64,000 nt of DNA from SB21 sp964415295. Lineage in GTDB: Bacteria; CLD3; SB21. Where the stretch lies: contig CAYPYN010000002.1 in assembly GCA_964415295.1 (NCBI GenBank), forward strand, positions 496,001-560,000, given 5' to 3'. The notes beneath the pieces were generated by a model, which saw nothing but the letters and a program-made list of their open reading frames with translations, did no database searches and was not told the DNA's origin. A program made the translations under genes and the position numbers. Positions 10,656 to 18,811 of the stretch are shown piece after piece (positions within the stretch are counted from its first letter, which is position 1; every line of letters begins with the position of its first letter).

Positions 10656-13049
10656 CTATTCGTACTTTAATGCGTCCACAGGATTCGCTGTGGCGGCTTT
10701 GATCGAGCGGTACCCAACCGTTGCGCCGGCTATGACAATCGTTAGCATGACAGCCGTTAAGAAAACTTCGGTGCCGATAGAAATGCGGTATGCAAAATCC
10801 TGCAGCCAGCTATTCATTACAAAATAAGCGGCCGGCGCCGCGACCGCGAATGCGACCAGGATCAGAACGGCAAATTCTTTGGTGAACATCATTAAGATAT
10901 CCGATACAGTGGCTCCGAGAACTTTGCGCACACCGATCTCCTTGGTTCTCTGCACGGCCATAAATGAGACCAATCCGAACAACCCGAGACAACCTATTCC
11001 GATAGCGATCAAAGAAAAAATGGTAAACAATCGGGACATCTTCTGCTCGTCCTCGTAAAATTCGGCTATGGAATCGTCGAGGAATTGTGACCAATAAACG
11101 AATTCGGGGTACGTGGCCGTCCAGGCCGCTTCGATCTTTGGAAGCAGTTCTTTAACGCGCTTCATATCGATCCTGACACCCATGATTCGGTAATCCTTGC
11201 TGCGCGGTGTCAGTATGGTCGGAAAAATACTTGCATGAAGCGACCCGGTGCTAAAATCCCTCACCACACCTACTACCGGTTTAGGCGCAGTACCTAAATA
11301 CAAGATCTTTCCGACGGCATCCGCCGGGTTTGTGAATCCCATTTTCTGGGCCAATGTCTCGTTGATCACCAACTCATGAATGCTGTCGCTGGCGGTGAAG
11401 TTCCGGCCGGCAAGCATTTGAATACCATACGTAGGAATATAATTCTCATCGCCACAACGGACATCGGCTACCGTCTCTATGGTCTTTCCGGACGGATCAC
11501 GATAGGTCAGAAGCGAGGTCCAGCGTATCCCTGATGCCGCTGCCGCAAAGCCAAAAGTTACATTCTCAATTCCCGTTTCGTTCATGAGCGTATTGCGGAG
11601 CGTTTGCATTTTCGACTTATCGTTCACCGGTATGTTGGTCGTAATGTTGGCTTCTTTGACAAAACCCATATCCGTGGTCTGAAAGAGGTCCATCTGTCTG
11701 AATACCACAATAGTTCCGATGACCAGGGATTGGGCGATCATGAATTGCATTATGACGAGCCCTTTACGAATCCACAAACCACCGATCTTTGAAGACCCTC
11801 CGCCTTTTAGTACAACCGCAGGGCTGTACCCGGCCATGATCAGTGCGGGATAAAATCCCGAGCCGATCGTGATCACGAGCGCCAGAGCGACCAGGAACAG
11901 CGGAATGAAAGGATCCTGAAATAATTCAAATCGAATATGGAACCTGAAAGAGTCGTTAACAAATGGGAGTATAAGTTCAGTCAGACCAACCGATAGAATA
12001 ACCGATAACACAGTAATGACCAGCGTCTCGCCGAGAAATTGACCGAGGAGTTGTGTTCGAAAGGCGCCCAGAACTTTTCTGACGCCAACTTCTTTGGAAC
12101 GAGTGATCGCCTGGGCCGTAGCGAGATTAATAAAATTAATGCAAGCCGTCACGATCAGAAAAAATGCAATGATCGAGAGCGCCCACATACTTGTTCGGCT
12201 GGTCACGTGGGTGTAATTTCCCGTATCCGGATTGAAATGAACATCGGACAATGGCTGTACTTCATACGATCTTTCCCGGCGGCGGCGCTCGTCCAGAAAC
12301 GTCTTGGCGACGGTGGTCAGACGCTCGCTAAAGGACGATGCACTCCACACCTCTGGAACCAGAATGTATGTATTGACAAAGCTCATGGTCGCATTCCAGC
12401 TCTCCAAATTGGAATTTTTCCCAAACGCCTTCTGCGTTGCGTAGGAGACCATGACGGTAAAAGGAAAATCCGTATTGATCGGCGCGTCCTTGGTAATCCC
12501 GACCACCTTCAGGTCCAATTCCGTGTCCACCTTGATCGTTTTTCCGACAGCGTTTTCGTTGGAAAAGAGTTTCTTGGCCATGCTTTCGGACAGTGCAACC
12601 GTGTAGGGTTCTTTTAACAGTGAAGGATCACCCTGGATCCAAGCGCGGTCGAAGATCTCGAAGAAATCAGGTTCGACATAAGCAATGCCCTCGTCTTCCT
12701 GGAATTTTAAAGGCGCACCGGATACTCCGGTAATCGATATCAGGGCTTGCTGTACGTAATTGATCGTCGTCGCTTTTACATCGCTGAATTGTGAACGGAT
12801 TGTGGTACCCACCGGGAATTGCGAAGCCCCGCTCCGGTCCACTTCCCCGTCGCGCGTCCAGACGGTCACCACGCGGTGGATGCGGTCTTTTTGCGAATGA
12901 AAATTATCAAAGCTCAGTTCATGCCTGACCAGCAGGAAAATGATCAGCGAGCAGGTGATGCCCAGCGATAATCCCGCCACATTGATCAGAGCAAAACCCC
13001 TATTCCGCTCCAGCCTTCGAAAAGCTGTTTTAAGGTAATTCTTGATCAT
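10656..13049 (-). CDS. MacB/FtsX-type ABC permease (first of array, most divergent)
   Basis: A 797-residue permease directly after the ATPase gene (3 nt between stop and start), so the two are probably translationally coupled and form the core pair. N terminus MIKNYLKTAFRRLERNRGFA; signatures 'SKEVGVRKVLGAF' and 'KEIGVRKVLGAT'; tail ATANPVDALKYE. The tail residue Asp and the divergent 3' end set it apart from the other copies. The topology is one helix, a periplasmic domain, three helices, then the same again. It lacks nucleotide-binding motifs. Of the six it is the most likely original partner of the ATPase, the others being later duplicates; this is inference from position and divergence. 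Confidence 0.93.
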   Translation of the reverse strand: MIKNYLKTAFRRLERNRGFALINVAGLSLGITCSLIIFLLVRHELSFDNFHSQKDRIHRVVTVWTRDGEVDRSGASQFPVGTTIRSQFSDVKATTINYVQQALISITGVSGAPLKFQEDEGIAYVEPDFFEIFDRAWIQGDPSLLKEPYTVALSESMAKKLFSNENAVGKTIKVDTELDLKVVGITKDAPINTDFPFTVMVSYATQKAFGKNSNLESWNATMSFVNTYILVPEVWSASSFSERLTTVAKTFLDERRRRERSYEVQPLSDVHFNPDTGNYTHVTSRTSMWALSIIAFFLIVTACINFINLATAQAITRSKEVGVRKVLGAFRTQLLGQFLGETLVITVLSVILSVGLTELILPFVNDSFRFHIRFELFQDPFIPLFLVALALVITIGSGFYPALIMAGYSPAVVLKGGGSSKIGGLWIRKGLVIMQFMIAQSLVIGTIVVFRQMDLFQTTDMGFVKEANITTNIPVNDKSKMQTLRNTLMNETGIENVTFGFAAAASGIRWTSLLTYRDPSGKTIETVADVRCGDENYIPTYGIQMLAGRNFTASDSIHELVINETLAQKMGFTNPADAVGKILYLGTAPKPVVGVVRDFSTGSLHASIFPTILTPRSKDYRIMGVRIDMKRVKELLPKIEAAWTATYPEFVYWSQFLDDSIAEFYEDEQKMSRLFTIFSLIAIGIGCLGLFGLVSFMAVQRTKEIGVRKVLGATVSDILMMFTKEFAVLILVAFAVAAPAAYFVMNSWLQDFAYRISIGTEVFLTAVMLTIVIAGATVGYRSIKAATANPVDALKYE

Positions 13050-13052
13050 GGA

Positions 13053-13742
13053 TTATACCTTCATCGCTTCTTTGAAATTCTCGCTGACGATATGGCCGTC
13101 GAAAAGATGGATCATGCGGCTGGCGTACTCGGCATGCGAAGGCGAGTGCGTGACCATTACGATGGTCGTACCGGCTTTGTTAAGATCGGTCAGGATCTTC
13201 ATGACCTCTTCGCCGTGTGCCGAATCGAGATTTCCCGTAGGTTCGTCCGCCAAAATGAGCTTGGGATTGGCTACAACAGCGCGGGAGACGGCGACGCGTT
13301 GCTGCTGACCGCCGGATAATTGCTGCGGAAAATGGTTGCGCCGATGTGCGATCTGCATGCGTTCCAACGATTCATCCACTTTTTTCTTTCGTTCCGACTC
13401 CGTCATGCCCAGATATAAGAGCGGTAATTCCACGTTCTCAAAAACGGTCAGTTCGTCGATCAGGTTAAAACTCTGGAAGACAAAACCGATGTTCGCCTTG
13501 CGCAGATTGGAGCGCTGGCGTTCGCTGTACTTGGAAACCTCGTGCCCCAAAAAATGGTATTCGCCGCTCGTCGGATTGTCGAGCAGGCCGATCACATTCA
13601 GCAGCGTGGACTTGCCGCATCCGGACGGGCCCATGATAGCGGTAAATTCACCTTCGGCAATTTCAAAATTGACGTTATTGAGCGCGGTGGTCTCCACTTC
13701 GTCGGTCGTGTAAACTTTTACGAGATTTTTTGATTTGATCAT
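13053..13742 (-). CDS. ABC transporter ATPase, LolD/MacB type
   Basis: A 229-residue nucleotide-binding protein. Walker A is GPSGCGKST (about residues 39-47), the Q-loop lies in 'GFVFQSFNLI', the ABC signature is 'LSGGQQQR', Walker B is 'LILADEPTGNLD' and the switch histidine is in 'VMVTHSPSHA'. The 'DEPTGNLD' form and the length are typical of the LolD/MacB/FtsE group that powers MacB-type permeases. It starts at ATG 13742 with GAGAGG upstream, 28 nt after the membrane-fusion gene. It is the only ATPase gene in view for at least six permeases, so it presumably serves several of them. Confidence 0.96.
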   Translation of the reverse strand: MIKSKNLVKVYTTDEVETTALNNVNFEIAEGEFTAIMGPSGCGKSTLLNVIGLLDNPTSGEYHFLGHEVSKYSERQRSNLRKANIGFVFQSFNLIDELTVFENVELPLLYLGMTESERKKKVDESLERMQIAHRRNHFPQQLSGGQQQRVAVSRAVVANPKLILADEPTGNLDSAHGEEVMKILTDLNKAGTTIVMVTHSPSHAEYASRMIHLFDGHIVSENFKEAMKV

Positions 13743-13770
13743 GATAGCCTCTCTATGATTTGGTTAATAT

Positions 13771-15024
13771 TTATTTCTGCAATATCAGTTTGTCGACATC
13801 CCCATAATTATCGTACGACGACGTGATCACTTCTTCGCCCGGATACAGTCCGTCCAGAACTTCAAACACCTGAGGATTCTGCCGGCCGAGTTTGATGGAA
13901 CGTTTGACCGCAAAGTCTCCCGACGGATCGACCACAAACGCCCACTGCCCCCCGGTCTTCTGATAGAATCCTCCGCGCGGCAGAAGGAGAGCTTCAGCTA
14001 AGTCGCCGAGTTCCAGTCTCACCTGCAGGGTCTGTCCGCGGCGGATATCCTTCGGCTCTTCGCCTTCAAATTCCATATCTACGTCAAATTTCCCGGCATT
14101 CACTTCGGGATAAACTTTCTTAACAACGAGTTTGTAAGTTTTTCCGGCAAAATCGAATTCGCCCGTCTGTCCGATCTGGATGCGGGAGATGTAGTGTTCA
14201 TCAATGCCGGCGCGGACTTTGAAGCCGTCGAGCACGTCGATCTGGCCGAGCCGGTCGCCCGCGCGCTTGGATTCGCCGAGTTCCGCATTGCGCGACGTGA
14301 GCTGTCCAGATACCGGTGCACGTAAGGTCAGATTGGCCATATTCTCTTTAATGATGTTCAGATTATTCTGCATATGGGAAACAGACAATTCAAGCTGTTC
14401 CATCTGGCTTGTGCGAAGAATCGAATCTTGCACTTGCGTGTCGATCAGCAGTTCACGACGCTTGAGCGCATATTGGTATGCATCCCTGGACTGTTCGTAC
14501 TCCTGCGGAGACACCAGGTTTTGTTTCATTAACCCTTCATTGATTTCGTGGGCGCGCTTGAGTTTAGTTATCTCGTATTCAAGATCGATCAGGTCTCCGC
14601 GTACCCGTAATTTATTCTGCTCGAACGCGAGACGCGTATTGCGCAGGTTATTGATCTGTTCGAAAAGCTGCGCTTCACGGAACATCACGTCCATCTGCAG
14701 ATTGGTGTTGGTGAGTTTGAGGATCTCATCACCCTGCTTCACCATCGCGCCTTGTTCGAGAAACAGCTTGTCCACGCGTCCGCCTTCCATCGCGTCCAGA
14801 TAAATGGTTTTGATCGGCATGATCGTTCCGGTGACCGGGATGAATTCCTGGAACGCACCGCGCTGAACTTTGGAGATCGTGATCTTCTCGGACTTAACAT
14901 TCAGTTTTGCGGAACGGTCCGCGAAAAGGAAATTATAAATTACCAATACAACCAGAATAGCTCCCCCCGCTATATACGTGATCTTCTTTGGCGTCCACTT
15001 CTTTTTTTCAATGATTCGGTCCAT
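13771..15024 (-). CDS. Periplasmic membrane-fusion (adaptor) protein, MacA/HlyD type
   Basis: A 417-residue adaptor subunit. A single N-terminal membrane helix (about residues 17-36) is followed by a lipoyl/barrel-sandwich half ('GGRVDKLFLEQGAMVKQGDE'), a long alpha-helical hairpin rich in heptads (about 110-235), the second lipoyl half ('LTLRAPVSGQLTSR') and beta-barrel plus membrane-proximal domains. Such proteins bridge an inner-membrane ABC permease to an outer-membrane TolC-like channel; no TolC gene lies in the window. It is the first gene of the operon, starting at ATG 15024 with AGGA upstream, and has a sigma-54-type promoter about 63 nt further upstream. Confidence 0.93.
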   Translation of the reverse strand: MDRIIEKKKWTPKKITYIAGGAILVVLVIYNFLFADRSAKLNVKSEKITISKVQRGAFQEFIPVTGTIMPIKTIYLDAMEGGRVDKLFLEQGAMVKQGDEILKLTNTNLQMDVMFREAQLFEQINNLRNTRLAFEQNKLRVRGDLIDLEYEITKLKRAHEINEGLMKQNLVSPQEYEQSRDAYQYALKRRELLIDTQVQDSILRTSQMEQLELSVSHMQNNLNIIKENMANLTLRAPVSGQLTSRNAELGESKRAGDRLGQIDVLDGFKVRAGIDEHYISRIQIGQTGEFDFAGKTYKLVVKKVYPEVNAGKFDVDMEFEGEEPKDIRRGQTLQVRLELGDLAEALLLPRGGFYQKTGGQWAFVVDPSGDFAVKRSIKLGRQNPQVFEVLDGLYPGEEVITSSYDNYGDVDKLILQK

Positions 15025-15086
15025 ATCCTGTTCTGATGGTCATATTAAAGGGCCTAAATTCCACTATTTATATATAATTGATATAA

Positions 15087-15100
15087 ACAAGCTTCGTGCC
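15087..15100 (-). promoter_or_regulatory. Candidate sigma-54 promoter of the ABC export operon
   Basis: On the minus strand the core reads GGCACG-AAGC-TTGT, against the sigma-54 consensus GGCACG-N4-TTGC. The -24 element is exact and the spacing of 10 nt between the GG and G(C/T) doublets is exact; the only departure is GT for GC at -12. It points at the membrane-fusion gene, whose ATG is about 63 nt from the -12 end. A sigma-54-dependent activator is encoded about 1 kb away. Confidence 0.72.
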
Positions 15101-15174
15101 TGAATTTTAATCGTTGATTTTTATGTGTTTATAGGCGACATTGGAACTAATTCTTGTTCGTTTCCGTTCAATGA

Positions 15175-15192
15175 GTGTCCGATTCCGAACAC
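15175..15192. promoter_or_regulatory. Candidate upstream activator site (palindrome)
   Basis: GTGTCCG-ATTC-CGAACAC, an 18-bp palindrome with one mismatch in the 7-bp arms. Its centre lies about 108 bp upstream of the start point predicted from the sigma-54 promoter at 15087-15100, the usual position for an NtrC-type activator site. It also lies 22 bp in front of the ATG of the plus-strand CoA-binding gene, so it could affect that gene instead. Only one copy is seen. Confidence 0.45.
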
Positions 15193-15213
15193 CTACATAA
15201 AGAAAGAAATGAT

Positions 15214-15609
15214 ATGAAAGACATAGCCGAACTTCTGAATGAAGCTGATGTAACTATCGCGATCGTTGGCGCTAATAATAATCCGTCAAAATACGGTAAT
15301 GTGATATACCGTGATCTCAAGCGAAAAGGTTACAAGATTTTTCCGGTTAATCCGGGCTCACCGGAGATCGACGGCGATAAAGCTTACGCGAGTTTGAGCC
15401 AATTGCCGCTGAAACCGACCATTGTCAATTTCGTTACGCCTCCGGCGGCCACAAGAAAAGTTCTGGAAGAATGCATCCAACTCGGTCTCAAAAATGTCTG
15501 GCTTCAGCCCGGTTCCGAAAGCCCCGAAGTGATGGAGTTCATCCAACAAAATGATTTTAATTATCTGGCCAATGCATGTATCATGATAGAATCAAGGCTT
15601 AAACATTGA
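15214..15609 (+). CDS. CoA-binding domain protein (YccU-like)
   Basis: A 131-residue protein made almost wholly of a Rossmann-like CoA_binding_2 domain: 'VTIAIVGANNNPSKYGNVIYRDLKRKGYKIFPVNP' type N-terminal strand-loop-helix (about residues 11-50), then 'PTIVNFVTPPAATRKVLEE' and 'GLKNVWLQPGSES'. Members bind coenzyme A or an acyl-CoA; the role of stand-alone small members is not settled. ATG 15214 is preferred over an in-frame GTG at 15175, since AAAGAAAG lies upstream of the ATG and the domain begins right after it. The stop overlaps degenerate octamers of the S23 cassette that follows. Confidence 0.88.
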   Translation: MKDIAELLNEADVTIAIVGANNNPSKYGNVIYRDLKRKGYKIFPVNPGSPEIDGDKAYASLSQLPLKPTIVNFVTPPAATRKVLEECIQLGLKNVWLQPGSESPEVMEFIQQNDFNYLANACIMIESRLKH

Positions 15610-15618
15610 AACATTCTT

Positions 15619-15650
15619 TCATTGCGTCATTGAGTCATTGGGTCATTTAG
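15619..15650 (+). repeat. Left octamer array of S23 cassette
   Basis: Four successive 8-mers: TCATTGCG, TCATTGAG, TCATTGGG, TCATTTAG. Two weaker 8-mers (ACATTGAA, ACATTCTT) precede them and cover the stop codon of the CoA-binding gene. Confidence 0.8.
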
Positions 15651-15665
15651 AAGTCAGTTTTTTTT

Positions 15666-16031
15666 ATGAATCAGATCGAACTAAAGAATAGAACAAAGAG
15701 TTTTGCGATAAGAATTGTCAATTTGTTTCGAAGTTTGCCGAAAAACGATGAATCGAGGATCATTGGAAAGCAAATTTTGAGATCCGGAACCTCGGTCGCT
15801 GCTAATTATCGTGCTGTGTGCCGAGCCCGTTCACACGCGGATTTTGTTTCAAAAATGTCAATAGTTGTTGAAGAAATGGATGAGACTATTTTTTGGATGG
15901 AAATTCTTATCGATGCTAAGATTATTTCACAAACCAAGTTGACAAGTCTCCAGAAAGAAGCCGACGAACTGATGGCGATTTTCGCTTCCTCACTTCAAAC
16001 CGCCAAGCAAAACTCAAAAAAATTCAAATGA
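15666..16031 (+). CDS. Four-helix-bundle protein, S23 / 23S rRNA intervening-sequence family
   Basis: A 121-residue all-helical protein with the family features 'LRSGTSVAANYRAVCRARS' (about residues 39-57) and 'KMSIVVEEMDETIFWMEIL'. Relatives are encoded inside 23S rRNA intervening sequences and free-standing in many FCB genomes; the Avd protein of diversity-generating retroelements has the same fold. Biochemical function is unknown, with nucleic-acid binding suspected from basic surfaces in the family. No 23S gene or reverse transcriptase is near. The gene is tightly framed by inverted octamer arrays and lacks a strong ribosome site (only AGAAG, about 10 nt upstream). Confidence 0.9.
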   Translation: MNQIELKNRTKSFAIRIVNLFRSLPKNDESRIIGKQILRSGTSVAANYRAVCRARSHADFVSKMSIVVEEMDETIFWMEILIDAKIISQTKLTSLQKEADELMAIFASSLQTAKQNSKKFK

Positions 16032-16042
16032 CTATGGGTTCC

Positions 16043-16074
16043 AATGAATAAATGACTCAATGACAAAATGACTC
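16043..16074 (-). repeat. Right octamer array of S23 cassette
   Basis: AATGAATA, AATGACTC, AATGACAA, AATGACTC: the inverse complement of the left array's pattern with the same 8-bp period and the same 32-bp length. It ends 9 nt before the ATG of the response regulator. Confidence 0.8.
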
Positions 16075-16083
16075 AATTTTAAT

Positions 16084-17460
16084 ATGCTCCCAAAGAACAC
16101 AAAACTGCTCATCATAGACGACGACACGGACGTCTTGCTTGCGGCGAAACTATTCCTCAAGCAGCATGTAGACGTCATTCACACAGAGACGAATCCGGAA
16201 GCGATCCCGTCGCTCTTAAAGAACGAATCGTATGATGTGATCCTTCTCGACATGAATTTCACCCGCGACGTCAGCAGCGGATCCGAAGGCTTTCACTGGC
16301 TCAATAAGATCCTGACGATCGATCCCAAAGTGGTCGTGATCCTCATTACGGCCTACGGCGACGTCGAAATGGCCGTCCGCGCGATCAAAGAAGGCGCCAC
16401 CGATTTCGTCGTCAAACCCTGGCAAAATGAAAAATTGCTGGCCACCTTGTCTTCCGCCGTTAACCTCAGGCAGTCGCGTCTCGAAATTTCCCAACTCCGT
16501 GAACGGCAGCTCGCGCTGAATGAAGAGCTGAATCATCCTTTCACCGAGATCATCGGCCGTTCCCAGGCCATGCTGGGCGTATTTTCGATGATCCAGAAAG
16601 TCTCCAAGACCGACGCTAATGTGCTCATCCTCGGTGAAAATGGTACCGGAAAAGAATTGGTGGCGCGCGCGCTGCACCGCGATTCATTGCGTGCAAAAGA
16701 GTCTTTTATCAGTGTGGATATGGGGGTGATCAGCGAAACGCTTTTCGAGAGCGAACTTTTCGGACATGTGAAAGGATCGTTCACCGATGCGAAAGAAGAC
16801 CGTGCGGGACGCTTTGAAATCGCTTCGGGCGGAACCTTGTTCCTTGACGAGATCGGCAATCTGTCGCTTCCGCTGCAGGCCAAACTCCTGACCGCGATCC
16901 AGCAAAGACAGATCACCCGCGTCGGATCCAATAAACCGTTCACGGTGGACATAAGGCTTGTCTGCGCGACCAATATGCCCATTCACGACATGGCCGCACA
17001 AAAAACCTTCCGGCAGGACCTGTTATACCGCATCAATACCGTTGAAATACATCTGCCGCCCTTGAGGGAGCGTGCCGAAGATATCGCGCTGCTCGCCGAA
17101 CATTTTCTCGTCGTTTATGCCAATAAATACCAAAAGCCCCTGCAGCGTTTTCAGCCGGGAGCCTTGAAGAAACTGGAACGCTATCACTGGCCGGGCAATG
17201 TGCGTGAACTCCAGCATACGATCGAACGCGCCGTGATCATGTCCGAAGGAACTTCTCTGGAAGCCGAAGACCTGCTTCTCACCTCGGGGCCCATCAAGGC
17301 CGACGGCCTCGTGATCGATGATTATAATCTCGAGGAGATCGAAAAAGCACTCATCCGGAAAGTTCTGAGCAAACATGCCGGCAATATCAGTCAGGCCGCC
17401 AAAGAACTCGGCCTCACCCGCACTTCGCTCTACCGGCGACTGGAGAAATATGGTTTTTAA
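16084..17460 (+). CDS. Sigma-54-dependent response regulator, NtrC/AtoC type
   Basis: A 458-residue activator with three domains. The receiver is at 1-125, with phospho-acceptor Asp56 and an acidic pocket at 12-14. The AAA+ sigma-54 activator domain is at about 150-395, with Walker A GENGTGK at 184-190 and Walker B LFLDEIGN at 252-259. A Fis-type helix-turn-helix fills the last 25 residues. The sigma-54 contact loop reads GSFTDA (231-236) rather than GAFTGA. The start codon is only 9 nt from the S23 cassette's right array and has no Shine-Dalgarno sequence. It overlaps the kinase gene by 11 nt. The sigma-54-type promoter of the ABC operon is about 1 kb away, so it most likely controls that operon. 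Confidence 0.95.
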   Translation: MLPKNTKLLIIDDDTDVLLAAKLFLKQHVDVIHTETNPEAIPSLLKNESYDVILLDMNFTRDVSSGSEGFHWLNKILTIDPKVVVILITAYGDVEMAVRAIKEGATDFVVKPWQNEKLLATLSSAVNLRQSRLEISQLRERQLALNEELNHPFTEIIGRSQAMLGVFSMIQKVSKTDANVLILGENGTGKELVARALHRDSLRAKESFISVDMGVISETLFESELFGHVKGSFTDAKEDRAGRFEIASGGTLFLDEIGNLSLPLQAKLLTAIQQRQITRVGSNKPFTVDIRLVCATNMPIHDMAAQKTFRQDLLYRINTVEIHLPPLRERAEDIALLAEHFLVVYANKYQKPLQRFQPGALKKLERYHWPGNVRELQHTIERAVIMSEGTSLEAEDLLLTSGPIKADGLVIDDYNLEEIEKALIRKVLSKHAGNISQAAKELGLTRTSLYRRLEKYGF

Positions 17461-18808
17461 GAACTTCCGACTGCAGATCGCTTCGCGCATCCTGATCCTC
17501 GGGGTCAGCATGTACATTCTTTTCTATGTGATCACACAGACGCATCTCTACGTTACGTCCATCATTTTGGCAACGGTGACGGTACTTCAGATCATAGCTT
17601 TGATCCGATACGTGGAAAAAACCAACCGGGACCTTTCGCGTTTTCTGGAATCGGTGCGGCATGCGGATTTTTCGCAGAGTTTCAGCCCGCAGGGGTTGGG
17701 CTCCAGTTTTGACGAACTGAAAAAGATATTCCGCGAGATCACCGAAAAATTCCACCAGATCCGATTCGAAAAGGAAGAGCATTACAATTACCTCCAGACG
17801 GTAGTACAGCACATCGGTATCGGCCTTGTGGTTTTCCGATCGGACGGAAGCGTAGATCTCATCAACTCATCGGCCAAACGGCTGCTCAAGATCGGGCCTC
17901 CGCATGATTTGAATGAGCTCAAGAATATTCAACAGATCGAGACACTTTATCCCGAACTATACAACCGTCTTACGCAATCGAAACCCGGACAATTGTCTTT
18001 GGTGAAACTGCAGCAGGATCGTGAATTATTGCAGCTGGCTGTTAATGTGGCCGAGTTTCGTATGCGCGATCAGAAATTCACTCTCGCCTCCCTGCAGAAC
18101 ATTCAGAATGAGTTGGAAGAAAAGGAAATGGAGGCCTGGCAGAAACTGATACGCGTACTCACGCATGAGATCATGAATTCCATGACACCCGTGACCTCTT
18201 TGGCTTCCACGGCCAATTCCCTGCTGGATCAGATCGACGCAAGGAACTCACCGGCTGAAACGGTCAACGATATCCGAAGCGCCCTGCAGACTATTCAGAG
18301 CCGGAGCCAGGGCCTGATGCATTTTGTGGAAGCGTACCGTAATCTGACACGCATTCCGACGCCGCATTTCAAAATATTGCCGATCAAAGAACTATTCGGC
18401 CGTATCGAAAAGCTCATGCGCCAGCAAACCTTGTCCAAAGGGATCCATTTCAGTGTAACGATAGAACCCGAATCTCTGGAAGTGACGGCCGATCCGGAAC
18501 TGATCGAACAGGTCCTGATCAATCTCCTGCTCAATGCGATTCAGGCGTTAGAGAACAAAACGATGGCGAGGATAGAATTGACCGCGGGGCTGGATGAAAA
18601 CGGACGTGTGGTGATGAAAGTAATGGACAATGGTCCGGGTATCTCGAATGAAGCCATCGATAAGATTTTTATTCCCTTCTTTACTACCAAACCGGAAGGC
18701 ACGGGGATTGGTCTCAGCCTTTCCCGCCAAATCATGCGCCTGCATAAGGGCAGCCTTACCGTTAGTTCGAAGCCGAAAACCGAAACGGTATTTACGCTTA
18801 AGTTCTGA
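17450..18808 (+). CDS. Sensor histidine kinase, NtrB/NtrY-like
   Basis: A 452-residue membrane kinase. Two N-terminal helices (about residues 10-30 and 33-52) have almost no periplasmic loop between them. They are followed by a HAMP-like linker, a PAS-like domain (about 105-220), a phosphorylated His239 in 'THEIMNSMTPV', and a HATPase_c domain with 'NLLLNAIQAL', 'DNGPGIS' and 'TGIGLSLSRQIM'. The short sensor portion suggests that it senses within the membrane or the cytoplasm. ATG 17450 is chosen because GGAG precedes it and the first helix follows at once; it overlaps the regulator by 11 nt. It is the cognate partner of the regulator at 16084-17460. Confidence 0.93.
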   Translation: MVFKNFRLQIASRILILGVSMYILFYVITQTHLYVTSIILATVTVLQIIALIRYVEKTNRDLSRFLESVRHADFSQSFSPQGLGSSFDELKKIFREITEKFHQIRFEKEEHYNYLQTVVQHIGIGLVVFRSDGSVDLINSSAKRLLKIGPPHDLNELKNIQQIETLYPELYNRLTQSKPGQLSLVKLQQDRELLQLAVNVAEFRMRDQKFTLASLQNIQNELEEKEMEAWQKLIRVLTHEIMNSMTPVTSLASTANSLLDQIDARNSPAETVNDIRSALQTIQSRSQGLMHFVEAYRNLTRIPTPHFKILPIKELFGRIEKLMRQQTLSKGIHFSVTIEPESLEVTADPELIEQVLINLLLNAIQALENKTMARIELTAGLDENGRVVMKVMDNGPGISNEAIDKIFIPFFTTKPEGTGIGLSLSRQIMRLHKGSLTVSSKPKTETVFTLKF

Positions 18809-18811
18809 TGA

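Larger units (their letters stand above)
15603..16074. mobile_element. Putative S23 (four-helix-bundle) cassette with octamer inverted ends
   Basis: A compact unit of about 460 bp: a 32-bp array of four 8-mers beginning TCATT (15619-15650, with two degenerate 8-mers back to 15603), a 15-nt gap, the S23 gene, an 11-nt gap, and a second 32-bp array with the same 8-bp period in inverted orientation (16043-16074). Left and right ends share the 8-mer TCATTGAG. It sits between the CoA-binding gene and the response-regulator start codon. There is no transposase and no clear target-site duplication, so mobility is inferred from structure only. A solo array of the same kind is at 32407-32438. Confidence 0.5.

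Noticed and set aside
15666..16031. S23 gene as part of a diversity-generating retroelement (Avd)
   Set aside because: No reverse transcriptase, template repeat or variable repeat is near.
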